From an uncultured Gammaproteobacteria bacterium (lineage in GTDB: Bacteria > Pseudomonadota > Gammaproteobacteria > Pseudomonadales > DT-91), in assembly GCA_929200485.1 (NCBI GenBank), contig CAKMZU010000040.1, positions 4,821-10,673 of the forward strand: a DNA stretch of 5,853 nucleotides, given 5' to 3'. The notes under the pieces are model-generated. The model saw nothing but the letters and a program-made list of their open reading frames with translations, did not search any database and was not told where the DNA came from. A program made the translations under genes and the position numbers. Shown piece by piece: positions 1 to 5,853 of this stretch (its first letter is position 1; the number at the start of each line of letters is the position of its first letter).

Positions 1-636
1 GATAAAGGTTGCCTCCATGGTAAAACCTCTAAGCCCTGAGGCTTCATCAAGTGCTTTGGTCGATTCAACTCTAAAGGTTTCATGCAGCAAAAGTTCAGCT
101 TCACGAAACACTCGCATGGTACTTTGAATACACCCTTTGGTAAAACGCTCTTGATTGGCAGGGCGTGCGAGCGCATTCATCTCCCAGCCAATAAACTGAC
201 TCTTTTTCGCTAAATGTATATCAAACAGATTTTTGGCCTTAGCACCATTAAAGTAAATGGTTTCATGAGGCAACCATTCACAGACTGCCCCCACTTCAAC
301 ATTTATCGTTTGCTTGATACTCGCAGCCTCACCCGAACTTTGATAAAACTTTTGGGCACCTGGTGCAGTAATCAGTGCATGCGAGTTGTTTTTAAGGTTT
401 AAATCAAACGTTAGCGTATCACCTGATGCCAAACCGCCAGGCGGGGGTAATAGATACAGATGACAGGTTTCACCTTCGGGATAAAAAGGCCTCTGAACCC
501 GTAAGGGGCCAAAATGCCGTGTTTTCACCAATGCCGTTTTCCCTGCCACAGGCGCAAGCTCAATCGCCAGATGTGCAGGCCACAGCGTCTTAGCAGTGAA
601 AGGTGTTTGAGATTGATGCGATAACTGGTGTGTCAT
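1..636 (-). CDS. ureD: Urease accessory protein UreD (UreH), 3' end cut off by window edge
   Basis: UreD is a cytosolic chaperone that binds apo-urease and, with UreF and UreG, helps deliver nickel to the active site. The reading frame is open from ATG 634-636 to position 1 with no stop, giving 212 residues. The family is usually about 270-300 residues, so the C-terminal quarter or so is missing. Family motifs seen in order are GPLRVQRPFYPEG (43-55), PPGGLASGD (65-73), APGAQKFYQS (91-100), WLPHETIYF (121-129), FIGWE (148-152) and ARPANQERF (156-164). The start is well constrained: the urtE stop TAA (646-648) is in the same frame only 9 nt upstream, and 634-636 is the first start codon after it. 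No good Shine-Dalgarno precedes it, so translation is probably coupled to urtE. The position directly after urtABCDE supports a joint uptake-and-hydrolysis operon. Identification is firm; nothing looks broken in the visible part. Confidence 0.94.
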   Translation of the reverse strand, partial: MTHQLSHQSQTPFTAKTLWPAHLAIELAPVAGKTALVKTRHFGPLRVQRPFYPEGETCHLYLLPPPGGLASGDTLTFDLNLKNNSHALITAPGAQKFYQSSGEAASIKQTINVEVGAVCEWLPHETIYFNGAKAKNLFDIHLAKKSQFIGWEMNALARPANQERFTKGCIQSTMRVFREAELLLHETFRVESTKALDEASGLRGFTMEATFI

Positions 637-645
637 GCCTGTGGT

Positions 646-1338
646 TTATACCGTTAAATACTGTTTTATCATATCATCATTTAACGACTCGATGTCGCCA
701 TTTATCTGGTTACGACCGCGATCTAGAATATAAAACTGATCGGCCACCTGTTTAACAAATTGCAATTTCTGTTCCACTAGTAGAACCGTCATGCCACGCT
801 CATCAATTAATCGTCGAATAACCTCACCAATCTCTTTGACAATATTGGGCTGTATGCCCTCTGTGGGTTCATCTAGCAGTAATAGTTTAGGTTCCGAAAC
901 TAACGCCCTAGCAATGGCAAGCTGTTGCTGTTGACCACCCGATAGATCACCGCCCAAACGAGATTTCATCGATTTCAAAATAGGGAAAAGCGACAGCACC
1001 CACTCAGGCATTTGTCTTTGTTTAGCATTGGCTTCAAATGCCACCTTAAGATTTTCTTCAACAGTGAGTCTTGGAAAAATTTGCCGCCCCTGGGGTACAT
1101 AACCTATCCCTAGACCTGCGCGCTTAAAAGCTTTAAATCCCTCAATAGACTGACCATCAAAAATCATCTTGCCGGATCGAATGATTTCTTCTCCCATAAT
1201 GGTTTTCAATAAGGTAGTTTTACCGACACCATTACGCCCCATCAAACACGTGCACTTTGCGGCCTTAACTTCCAGATCAATATCCCATAGCGTATGCGAA
1301 TCACCATAAAACTGATCAATCTTTTGTAAATCAAGCAT
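646..1338 (-). CDS. urtE: Urea ABC transporter, ATP-binding subunit UrtE (LivF-type)
   Basis: UrtE is one of two cytoplasmic ATPases that drive urea import through UrtB-UrtC. With the ATG at 1336-1338 the protein has 230 residues, normal for the family. Numbered from that Met, the Walker A motif GRNGVGKT is at 34-41, the Q-loop in GYVPQGR at about 83, the signature LSGGQ at 132-136, and Walker B LLLLDEP at 152-158. VPQGRQIFPRLTVEEN is characteristic of UrtE within the LivF group. The usual H-loop histidine is replaced: the segment reads LLVEQ, with Gln at 190, as in LivF-like subunits generally. An upstream TTG (1339-1341) would add one residue, but AGGAGG lies 7 nt from the ATG and only 4 nt from the TTG, so ATG is preferred. 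The gene starts 11 nt after the urtD stop and ends 9 nt before ureD. LivF of an amino-acid transporter is the alternative, but the flanking urtA and ureD make UrtE secure. Confidence 0.96.
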   Translation of the reverse strand: MLDLQKIDQFYGDSHTLWDIDLEVKAAKCTCLMGRNGVGKTTLLKTIMGEEIIRSGKMIFDGQSIEGFKAFKRAGLGIGYVPQGRQIFPRLTVEENLKVAFEANAKQRQMPEWVLSLFPILKSMKSRLGGDLSGGQQQQLAIARALVSEPKLLLLDEPTEGIQPNIVKEIGEVIRRLIDERGMTVLLVEQKLQFVKQVADQFYILDRGRNQINGDIESLNDDMIKQYLTV

Positions 1339-1345
1339 CAAATAC

Positions 1346-1351
1346 CCTCCT
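1346..1351 (-). promoter_or_regulatory. Strong Shine-Dalgarno of urtE, deciding its start
   Basis: The transcript reads AGGAGG here, 7 nt before ATG 1336-1338 and 4 nt before the alternative TTG 1339-1341. The spacing favours the ATG. The motif overlaps the urtD stop codon TAG (1350-1352), so ribosomes finishing urtD arrive on the urtE initiation site. Confidence 0.8.
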
Positions 1352-2090
1352 ACGCCCCATCACCTAAATACACCTGAATCACCTCAGGATTAGATTGCAC
1401 CTTATCCATTGCACCCTCGCAGAGCACAGACCCCTGATTAAGCACCGTAACAGTGCGTGCAATACTACGAATAAACCCCATATCATGTTCAACCACCATG
1501 AGCGTATGCTTACCCGCTAAGGTATTCAATAATTCTGCCGTGCGATCCATCTCTTGATGCGTCATTCCCGCAACAGGCTCATCTACCAGTAATAGTTCAG
1601 GATCCATCATCAATAACATGCCAATTTCAAGCCATTGCTTTTGTCCGTGAGACAATGCGCCTGCCTGTTGATCGCGTTGTTCCTGCAAACCGATGGTGCA
1701 GAGTATCGATTCAATCTGGTGCAAATCATGCCTACTAAGCTTTGCCAGTAACAACCCAGCCACCGATTGTGTATCACTCCCCGATAACTCTAGATTCTGC
1801 ACCACGGTTAAGGCTTCAAACACCGAAGGCTTTTGAAATTTACGCCCAATGCCTAATCGCGCAATCTGATGCTCTTCTTTACCGAGCAGGTTTTTATGTT
1901 TAAAAAACACACGCCCTTCATCAGGTTGTGTTTTACCGGTGATGATATCCATCATGGTGGATTTCCCAGCGCCATTCGGACCAATAATACAGCGCAACTC
2001 TCCTCGATTGATTGAGATGTTTAAATCATTAATGGCTTTAAAGCCATCAAATGAGACACTGACGTTTTCAAGGCTTAACAATGGATTCAT
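1350..2090 (-). CDS. urtD: Urea ABC transporter, ATP-binding subunit UrtD (LivG-type)
   Basis: UrtD is the second cytoplasmic ATPase of the urea importer and is expected to pair with UrtE. It has 246 residues, the usual size. Walker A GPNGAGKST is at 37-45, the Q-loop in GRKFQKPSVFE at 86, the signature LSHGQ at 146-150 (His in place of the first Gly), Walker B LLLVDEP at 166-172, and the H-loop VVEHD with His202. The segment SHGQKQWLEIGMLL and the DEPVAGMT following Walker B are typical of UrtD rather than of LivG from leucine transporters. Start ATG 2088-2090 overlaps the urtC stop as ATGA, and AGGAGG lies 8 nt upstream. The stop is TAG at 1350-1352, inside the urtE ribosome-binding region. 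LivG is the only realistic alternative, and the operon context argues against it. Confidence 0.96.
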   Translation of the reverse strand: MNPLLSLENVSVSFDGFKAINDLNISINRGELRCIIGPNGAGKSTMMDIITGKTQPDEGRVFFKHKNLLGKEEHQIARLGIGRKFQKPSVFEALTVVQNLELSGSDTQSVAGLLLAKLSRHDLHQIESILCTIGLQEQRDQQAGALSHGQKQWLEIGMLLMMDPELLLVDEPVAGMTHQEMDRTAELLNTLAGKHTLMVVEHDMGFIRSIARTVTVLNQGSVLCEGAMDKVQSNPEVIQVYLGDGA

Positions 2091-3166
2091 GCTCTCACCC
2101 TCCTAAGTAAACCGACCAATCCATTTGGCAGATAAAGCGTCACTAAAACAAAGAGTGCACCCAGAGCAAATAACCACACCTCCGGCAAAACACCCGTTAG
2201 AACGGTTTTACTGTAATTCACCACTAACGCACCAATAATTGCGCCATAAAGCGTAGCTCGACCACCTACGGCCACCCAGATAATAAGCTCAATGGAATTT
2301 AGCGGCGAGAATTCACCGGGGTTGATGATGCCTACCTGAGGCACATAAAGCGCACCGGCTACCCCTGCAATCGCAGCTGACAACACAAAGATAAACAGTT
2401 TAAGGGAGACCGTGTTATAACCCATAAAACGGCTACGGCTTTCAGCATCACGTATGGCAATAGCCAATTTACCAAGACGTGAATTCACAATACGTCGACA
2501 CAGTAAAAGGCCGCCAATGACTGCGGAAATGGATAAAAGAAATAACACCACACGGGTTGAGTCATCGGTTAAAGCAAAGCCTGCAATATCCTTAAAATCG
2601 GTCAAACCATTATTGCCACCAAACCCCATTTCATTTCTAAAAAACGCTAACATCAGGGCATAGGTCAGTGCCTGCGTCATAATGGAGAGATATACGCCGC
2701 CCACTCGAGAGCGAAATGCTAATAAACCAAACACATAGGCCAGCACCCCAGGCACAACCACCACCATAACTAGTGCAAAAGCGAGATGGTCAAAGCCGTA
2801 CCAGAACCATGGCAATTCCTGCCAGTTTAAAAATACCATGAAATCGGGCAGTTCAGGATGGGCATACACCCCTCGATCACCAATTTGACGCATCAGATAC
2901 ATCCCCATGGCATAACCACCCAAGGTAAAAAAAGCACCATGCCCCAAGCTTAAGATACCCAAATAACCCCACACCAAATCAGCAGACAACGCCAACAACG
3001 CCAGGCAAAGATATTTACCCAAAAGACTGACGGTATAGGATGAGATATGCAGCGGATTATCTGCACCAATCAGCAGATTACCCACCGGCACAAGCACCGC
3101 GGCTCCTGCCAGAAGGCCAATCAGCACCTTATCCATACGTTCAAGTTGACCATTAACCCCTCTCAT
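2087..3166 (-). CDS. urtC: Urea ABC transporter, permease subunit UrtC (LivM-type)
   Basis: UrtC is an inner-membrane permease that forms the urea translocation path with UrtB. It has 359 residues, normal for the family, and is hydrophobic throughout, with about eight to ten membrane segments (for example near 13-34, 45-66, 127-150, 205-222, 255-275, 290-315 and 330-350). Signature stretches are WGYLGILSLGHGAFFTLGGY (66-85), GFGGNNGLTDF (181-191), the cytoplasmic coupling loop AIRDAESRSRFMGYN (237-251) that should contact the ATPases, and VPQVGIINPGEFSPLNSIE (275-293). Start ATG 3164-3166 overlaps the urtB stop as ATGA, and GGAG lies 8 nt upstream. An internal Met at residue 11 lacks a comparable ribosome site. 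The end overlaps urtD as ATGA, so urtB, urtC and urtD are translationally coupled. Confidence 0.96.
   Translation of the reverse strand: MRGVNGQLERMDKVLIGLLAGAAVLVPVGNLLIGADNPLHISSYTVSLLGKYLCLALLALSADLVWGYLGILSLGHGAFFTLGGYAMGMYLMRQIGDRGVYAHPELPDFMVFLNWQELPWFWYGFDHLAFALVMVVVVPGVLAYVFGLLAFRSRVGGVYLSIMTQALTYALMLAFFRNEMGFGGNNGLTDFKDIAGFALTDDSTRVVLFLLSISAVIGGLLLCRRIVNSRLGKLAIAIRDAESRSRFMGYNTVSLKLFIFVLSAAIAGVAGALYVPQVGIINPGEFSPLNSIELIIWVAVGGRATLYGAIIGALVVNYSKTVLTGVLPEVWLFALGALFVLVTLYLPNGLVGLLRRVRA
2099..2104 (-). promoter_or_regulatory. Shine-Dalgarno of urtD inside the urtC 3' end
   Basis: The transcript has AGGAGG within the last codons of urtC, 8 nt before the urtD ATG (2088-2090). This is a near-consensus site at good spacing. 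Together with the ATGA overlap it supports both the start choice and strong coupled translation of the ATPase gene. Confidence 0.75.
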
Positions 3167-4764
3167 TGACTCATCTCCGCCGATCGCCCTTTAGCTGGGA
3201 ATAACCCTTGAGGCCTTTTTTGTATAAATAAAATAATAAAAATCAGTAAAATAATTTTGGCCAACACCGCCCCTGCAAAAGGCTCAAGCCATTTATTGGC
3301 AATGCCTAAACTTAAGCCCGCGATCAAGGTGCCGAGTAAATTCCCGACGCCACCAAATACAACCACGATAAATGAATCAATGATGAATCCTTGCCCCATA
3401 TTCGGCCCAACATTACTAATCAGGCTTAATGCAACACCTGCAACACCGGCAATGCCAGCACCCAACCCAAAGGTCAACATATCGACTTTGGTGGCATTCA
3501 CACCCAAGGATTGTGCCATGGCGCGATTTTGCGTTACGGCTCTGACTTGAAGACCCAGTCGACTCCGCTTCATCCACACCCATAAGGCGGCAAACAACAT
3601 CAGGCTAAACACAACGATGGCCAATCGGTTAAGCGTTAATCCGAAAATCGGATTGATCAACCAGGTACCACTTAACCATTCCGGTGTGACTACCGTGCGA
3701 TTAAGCGGTGAGAAAATGGTACGCACTGCCTGCTGTAGAATTAGACTGATACCAAAAGTTGCTAGCAATGTCTCTAATGGGCGACCCTTTAAATACTGAA
3801 TCACCAATCGTTCCATAGCGATACCTACCAAAGCAGAAACAATAAAAGCGGCCGGTATCGCTACAAGAATCGATAAACCTATCAATTCAGGCATCAGCTG
3901 TTGGACAACAAAGGCGGTATAAGCGCCAATCATTATAAGCTCACCATGGGCCATATTAATCACCCCCATGACTCCAAAGGTGATAGCCAAACCAATGGCT
4001 GCCAGCACCAAAACTGAGCCAAAACTTAACCCAAAAAATAGGTTTTCAAGTAATTCAAAAAGGCTGGTTTTACGTTCAATGGTTTTAATCGCTTCTAACG
4101 CCTCAGTGTGTTTAGGCTGACGTTCAACAAACTGTTTCAAGCTATTTAAGGCCTGAGGCTCAAGGCTCGTTGCGAGTATTTTTATCGCCTCATTTTCTGA
4201 TTGGTCTGATTGCAATTGCGCAATAGCTTTAATCAATTCAAGTTTATCTTTGATGACAGATTCCGTTTCTTTTGCCAATTGCCGTTCTATCAACGGCAAT
4301 AACGCTTCATCAGCCTGTTTTAATAAGATACTGGCCGCCTGTAATCGGATAGCTGCAGTTTCATGCACTAATTGTCTTTTCGCTAATTCCAATTTAATTA
4401 GGGTACGTAAACGATTATTGACACGAACTTTCTTATAGAGTCGCTTACTATCGATCATTAACGTCTCACCCAATGCGTTGGATGGATCGATAACTGTAAG
4501 CAAATATTCTTCGGATTGGTTTTTTAGTATGACCAGCGCTTCTGTTTTTTTATGAAAGAATAGTTGACCACGACTTAAGGCCAGTAATATCGTATCCACT
4601 TCATATTGCTCGGATTGGGCGAACGCTAGAATAAACTCCGCTTTATCATTAAATGAACCTTTGACCAGAATCGAATGGTCAAGTGTATTGGCAGTTGCAT
4701 TCAGATAGCTACCGAGCAATGCCATGATCAGCATGCTTCGACTTAACATTTTTTTTATCATCAT
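3163..4764 (-). CDS. urtB: Urea ABC transporter, permease subunit UrtB with long periplasmic N-terminal domain
   Basis: UrtB is the LivH-type inner-membrane permease of the urea importer. It has 533 residues, much longer than a bare LivH permease (about 300). The extra length is an N-terminal part: a signal peptide (basic residues at 4-9, hydrophobic 11-21, likely cleavage after ATA at 23-25), then about 210 soluble, mostly helical residues (26-235), probably periplasmic. Within it, 115-230 looks like short paired helices of the HEAT/Armadillo kind. The permease begins near 237, with GVMGVINMAHGELIMIGAY (264-282), ATFGISLILQQ (335-345), a coupling loop VRAVTQNRAMAQSLGVN (407-423) and VGPNMGQGFIIDSFIVVVFG (452-471), ending in QKRPQGLFP. 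This long form is known in proteobacterial UrtB. Start ATG 4762-4764 gives a credible signal peptide, but no Shine-Dalgarno precedes it. ATGs at 4759-4761 and 4747-4749 are alternatives and lack one too. The stop overlaps urtC. Confidence 0.95.
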   Translation of the reverse strand: MMIKKMLSRSMLIMALLGSYLNATANTLDHSILVKGSFNDKAEFILAFAQSEQYEVDTILLALSRGQLFFHKKTEALVILKNQSEEYLLTVIDPSNALGETLMIDSKRLYKKVRVNNRLRTLIKLELAKRQLVHETAAIRLQAASILLKQADEALLPLIERQLAKETESVIKDKLELIKAIAQLQSDQSENEAIKILATSLEPQALNSLKQFVERQPKHTEALEAIKTIERKTSLFELLENLFFGLSFGSVLVLAAIGLAITFGVMGVINMAHGELIMIGAYTAFVVQQLMPELIGLSILVAIPAAFIVSALVGIAMERLVIQYLKGRPLETLLATFGISLILQQAVRTIFSPLNRTVVTPEWLSGTWLINPIFGLTLNRLAIVVFSLMLFAALWVWMKRSRLGLQVRAVTQNRAMAQSLGVNATKVDMLTFGLGAGIAGVAGVALSLISNVGPNMGQGFIIDSFIVVVFGGVGNLLGTLIAGLSLGIANKWLEPFAGAVLAKIILLIFIILFIQKRPQGLFPAKGRSAEMSQ

Positions 4765-4779
4765 TTTTAAGGAGTTAAG
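4765..4779 (-). promoter_or_regulatory. urtB leader without Shine-Dalgarno, carrying an anti-SD-like motif
   Basis: The transcript immediately upstream of the urtB ATG reads CTTAACTCCTTAAAA. There is no purine-rich ribosome-binding motif. Instead CTCCTTA (complement of 4768-4774) resembles the 3' end of 16S rRNA itself. The purine-rich AAGGAG is on the opposite strand and cannot serve urtB. Initiation may be weak, or may depend on an A-rich leader. This is observation plus inference. Confidence 0.4.
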
Positions 4780-4825
4780 AAAAACAATTGAGAGTGAAGC
4801 GCTAAAGCAATCCAGGCTTCACTCT
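4777..4825 (-). terminator. urtA-urtB intergenic hairpin with U-rich run, possible attenuator
   Basis: On the transcript, the arm AGAGTGAAGC (complement of 4816-4825) and the arm GCTTCACTCT (complement of 4791-4800) pair perfectly over 10 bp around a 15-nt loop. Past the stem comes CAATTGTTTTTCTT, so the U-rich tract starts a few bases late. The stem has five G-C and five A-T pairs. It begins 14 nt after the urtA stop (4840-4842) and sits inside the operon, so it more likely lets part of the transcripts end after urtA, or protects the urtA message, than closes the operon. That would give the abundant binding protein an excess over the membrane parts, as in other binding-protein operons. A protein-binding operator palindrome is less likely. 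Confidence 0.6.
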
Positions 4826-4839
4826 AAGAACAAGCGGGC

Positions 4840-5853
4840 TTACTTCACGCCACATTTTTTCAGTTTGGTGTTGTAATTACCGCAGTTTATCGGCGCTTCC
4901 CAAGAAGACATTAAATCCATAGAACCACTGAGATAATCCGACCATGCGTCACCTGCAACCAAGCCTTCGGTTTCATATACCACATCGAACTGACCGTCTT
5001 CCTGAATTTCACCAATCAGCACGGGCTTTGTAATATGATGGTTCGGTAACATGGTTGACATACCGCCTGTGAGGTTCGGTACTTCCACACCAACAATGGC
5101 TTTTTGTACGGCGTCTGAATCAGTGGTTTTTGCCTTTTCCACCGCTTTCACCCACATATTGAAACCGATGTAATGGGCTTCCATTGGATCATTGCTGACA
5201 CGCTTTTTATCTTTAGTAAAGGCCTGCCATTTTTCAATGAACGCGCTGTTGTCATCATTATCAACACTCATGAAGTAGTTCCATGCAGCCAAGTGCCCTA
5301 CCAGTGGCTTTGTATCCATACCAGACAACTCCTCTTCACCAACAGAGAATGCAACGACAGGAATGTCTTCAGCAGAAACGCCCTGGTTACCTAACTCCTT
5401 ATAAAAAGGTACGTTTGCGTCACCGTTAATCGTAGAAACGACAGCGGTTTTCTTGCCTTGAGAACCAAATTTCTTAATACTCGATACAATAGATTGCCAA
5501 TCAGCATGACCAAACGGTGTGTAGTTGATCAAAATATCTTCGTCTTTAACGCCTTTAGAAGCCAGGTATGCCTTAAGAATTTTATTGGTTGTACGCGGAT
5601 AAACGTAATCCGTACCAGCTAACACCCAGCGCTTAACACCGACTTCATCCATCAAATAATCCACGGCTGGAATCGCTTGCTGATTAGGTGCCGCACCTGT
5701 ATAGAATACATTTTTTGATGACTCTTCACCTTCGTATTGCACAGGATAAAACAATAAACTGTTTAACTCCTCAAACACGGGCAACACAGATTTTCGAGAT
5801 ACTGACGTCCAGCAGCCAAAAACCACATCGACCTTTTCTTTGGTGATCAACTC
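4840..5853 (-). CDS. urtA: Urea ABC transporter, substrate-binding protein UrtA, 5' end cut off by window edge
   Basis: UrtA is the periplasmic high-affinity urea-binding protein (Peripla_BP_5, Liv-type bilobed fold) that hands urea to UrtB-UrtC. The visible 337 residues are the C-terminal four fifths. The family is about 400-430 residues, so the signal peptide and first strands lie beyond 5853. The frame is open to the edge with GAG at 5851-5853, so TTG 5848-5850 is an internal Leu and not a start. In visible numbering, conserved blocks are VVFGCWTSVSRKSVLPVFEE (10-29), LLFYPVQYEGEESSKNVFYT (33-52), GAAPNQQAIPAVDY (53-66), GTDYVYPRTTN (80-90), and DPMEAHYIGFNMW (222-234). Two cysteines near the end (324 and 334) could form a disulfide in the periplasm, which is inference. 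The stop is TAA 4840-4842. High similarity in style to proteobacterial UrtA distinguishes it from AmiC or LivJ relatives. urtA is the first gene of the urt set in the usual order. Confidence 0.96.
   Translation of the reverse strand, partial: ELITKEKVDVVFGCWTSVSRKSVLPVFEELNSLLFYPVQYEGEESSKNVFYTGAAPNQQAIPAVDYLMDEVGVKRWVLAGTDYVYPRTTNKILKAYLASKGVKDEDILINYTPFGHADWQSIVSSIKKFGSQGKKTAVVSTINGDANVPFYKELGNQGVSAEDIPVVAFSVGEEELSGMDTKPLVGHLAAWNYFMSVDNDDNSAFIEKWQAFTKDKKRVSNDPMEAHYIGFNMWVKAVEKAKTTDSDAVQKAIVGVEVPNLTGGMSTMLPNHHITKPVLIGEIQEDGQFDVVYETEGLVAGDAWSDYLSGSMDLMSSWEAPINCGNYNTKLKKCGVK

Noticed and set aside
214..402. 62-codon plus-strand frame opposite ureD
   Set aside because: It lies antisense within the ureD coding frame, has no recognisable domain and no ribosome site, and the minus-strand frame shows clear UreD motifs.
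3134..3136. Internal ATG (residue 11) as the true urtC start
   Set aside because: It lacks a convincing ribosome site, while the ATG at 3164-3166 has GGAG at 8 nt and the same ATGA overlap pattern as urtC-urtD.
2454..3799. Plus-strand frames at 2454-2663, 3257-3550 and 3617-3799
   Set aside because: They are antisense shadows of urtC and urtB; their translations are low-complexity and rich in Pro, Asn and Thr, as expected opposite membrane-protein codons.
4250..4438. Plus-strand frame opposite the UrtB N-terminal domain
   Set aside because: No family resemblance or initiation site, and it is fully contained in the real urtB frame.
4768..4776. Plus-strand TAAGGAGTT as a ribosome site for a rightward gene
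   Set aside because: No plausible plus-strand coding frame follows it; the next sequence is the hairpin and the antisense of urtA.
5173..5394. 73-codon plus-strand frame opposite urtA
   Set aside because: Antisense to strongly conserved UrtA coding sequence, with no independent support.
5848..5850. TTG as the start of urtA
   Set aside because: The frame stays open through GAG at 5851-5853 to the window edge, and family proteins continue upstream of this residue with a signal peptide and the first fold strands.
1..5853. CRISPR arrays, tRNA genes, insertion sequences or a hidden novel system
   Set aside because: Reading both strands shows near-continuous minus-strand coding of one known operon; no direct repeat array, tRNA-like fold or transposase motif was seen.

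Overview
The window is a single stretch of minus-strand genes. It reads, in transcription order from the high coordinates down, as urtA (5' end missing) - urtB - urtC - urtD - urtE - ureD (3' end missing). This is a urea ABC transporter operon (HAAT/Liv-type family) running straight into the first urease accessory gene. No plus-strand gene, RNA gene, mobile element or CRISPR array could be supported.

Layout: urtA, the periplasmic urea-binding protein, runs off the right edge and stops at 4840. A 75-nt gap (4765-4839) follows, holding a perfect 10-bp inverted repeat and then a U-rich run on the transcript, probably a weak terminator, attenuator or RNA-processing element. urtB, a permease with a long periplasmic N-terminal domain, overlaps urtC by ATGA. 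urtC, the second permease, overlaps urtD by ATGA. urtD and urtE are the two ATPases, 11 nt apart if the better-supported urtE ATG is used. ureD begins 9 nt after the urtE stop, in the same frame, and runs off the left edge. ureABC and the remaining accessory genes may lie beyond position 1, but that is inference.

How they work together: UrtA captures urea in the periplasm and delivers it to the UrtB-UrtC membrane channel. UrtD and UrtE power import, and cytosolic urease, whose nickel centre needs UreD for assembly, splits urea to ammonia and CO2. Such operons are usually induced under nitrogen limitation. The promoter would be upstream of urtA, outside the window, so regulation cannot be read here.

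Organism: base composition is moderate. UrtB carries the long N-terminal extension associated with proteobacterial UrtB, and the sequence style suggests a Gram-negative proteobacterium, perhaps a marine or methylotrophic gammaproteobacterium. The genus is not determinable from the sequence alone. The region is conventional: I see no undescribed system. The points worth a second look are the urtA-urtB hairpin, the absent Shine-Dalgarno of urtB, the UrtB periplasmic domain and the predicted asymmetry of the two ATPase sites.
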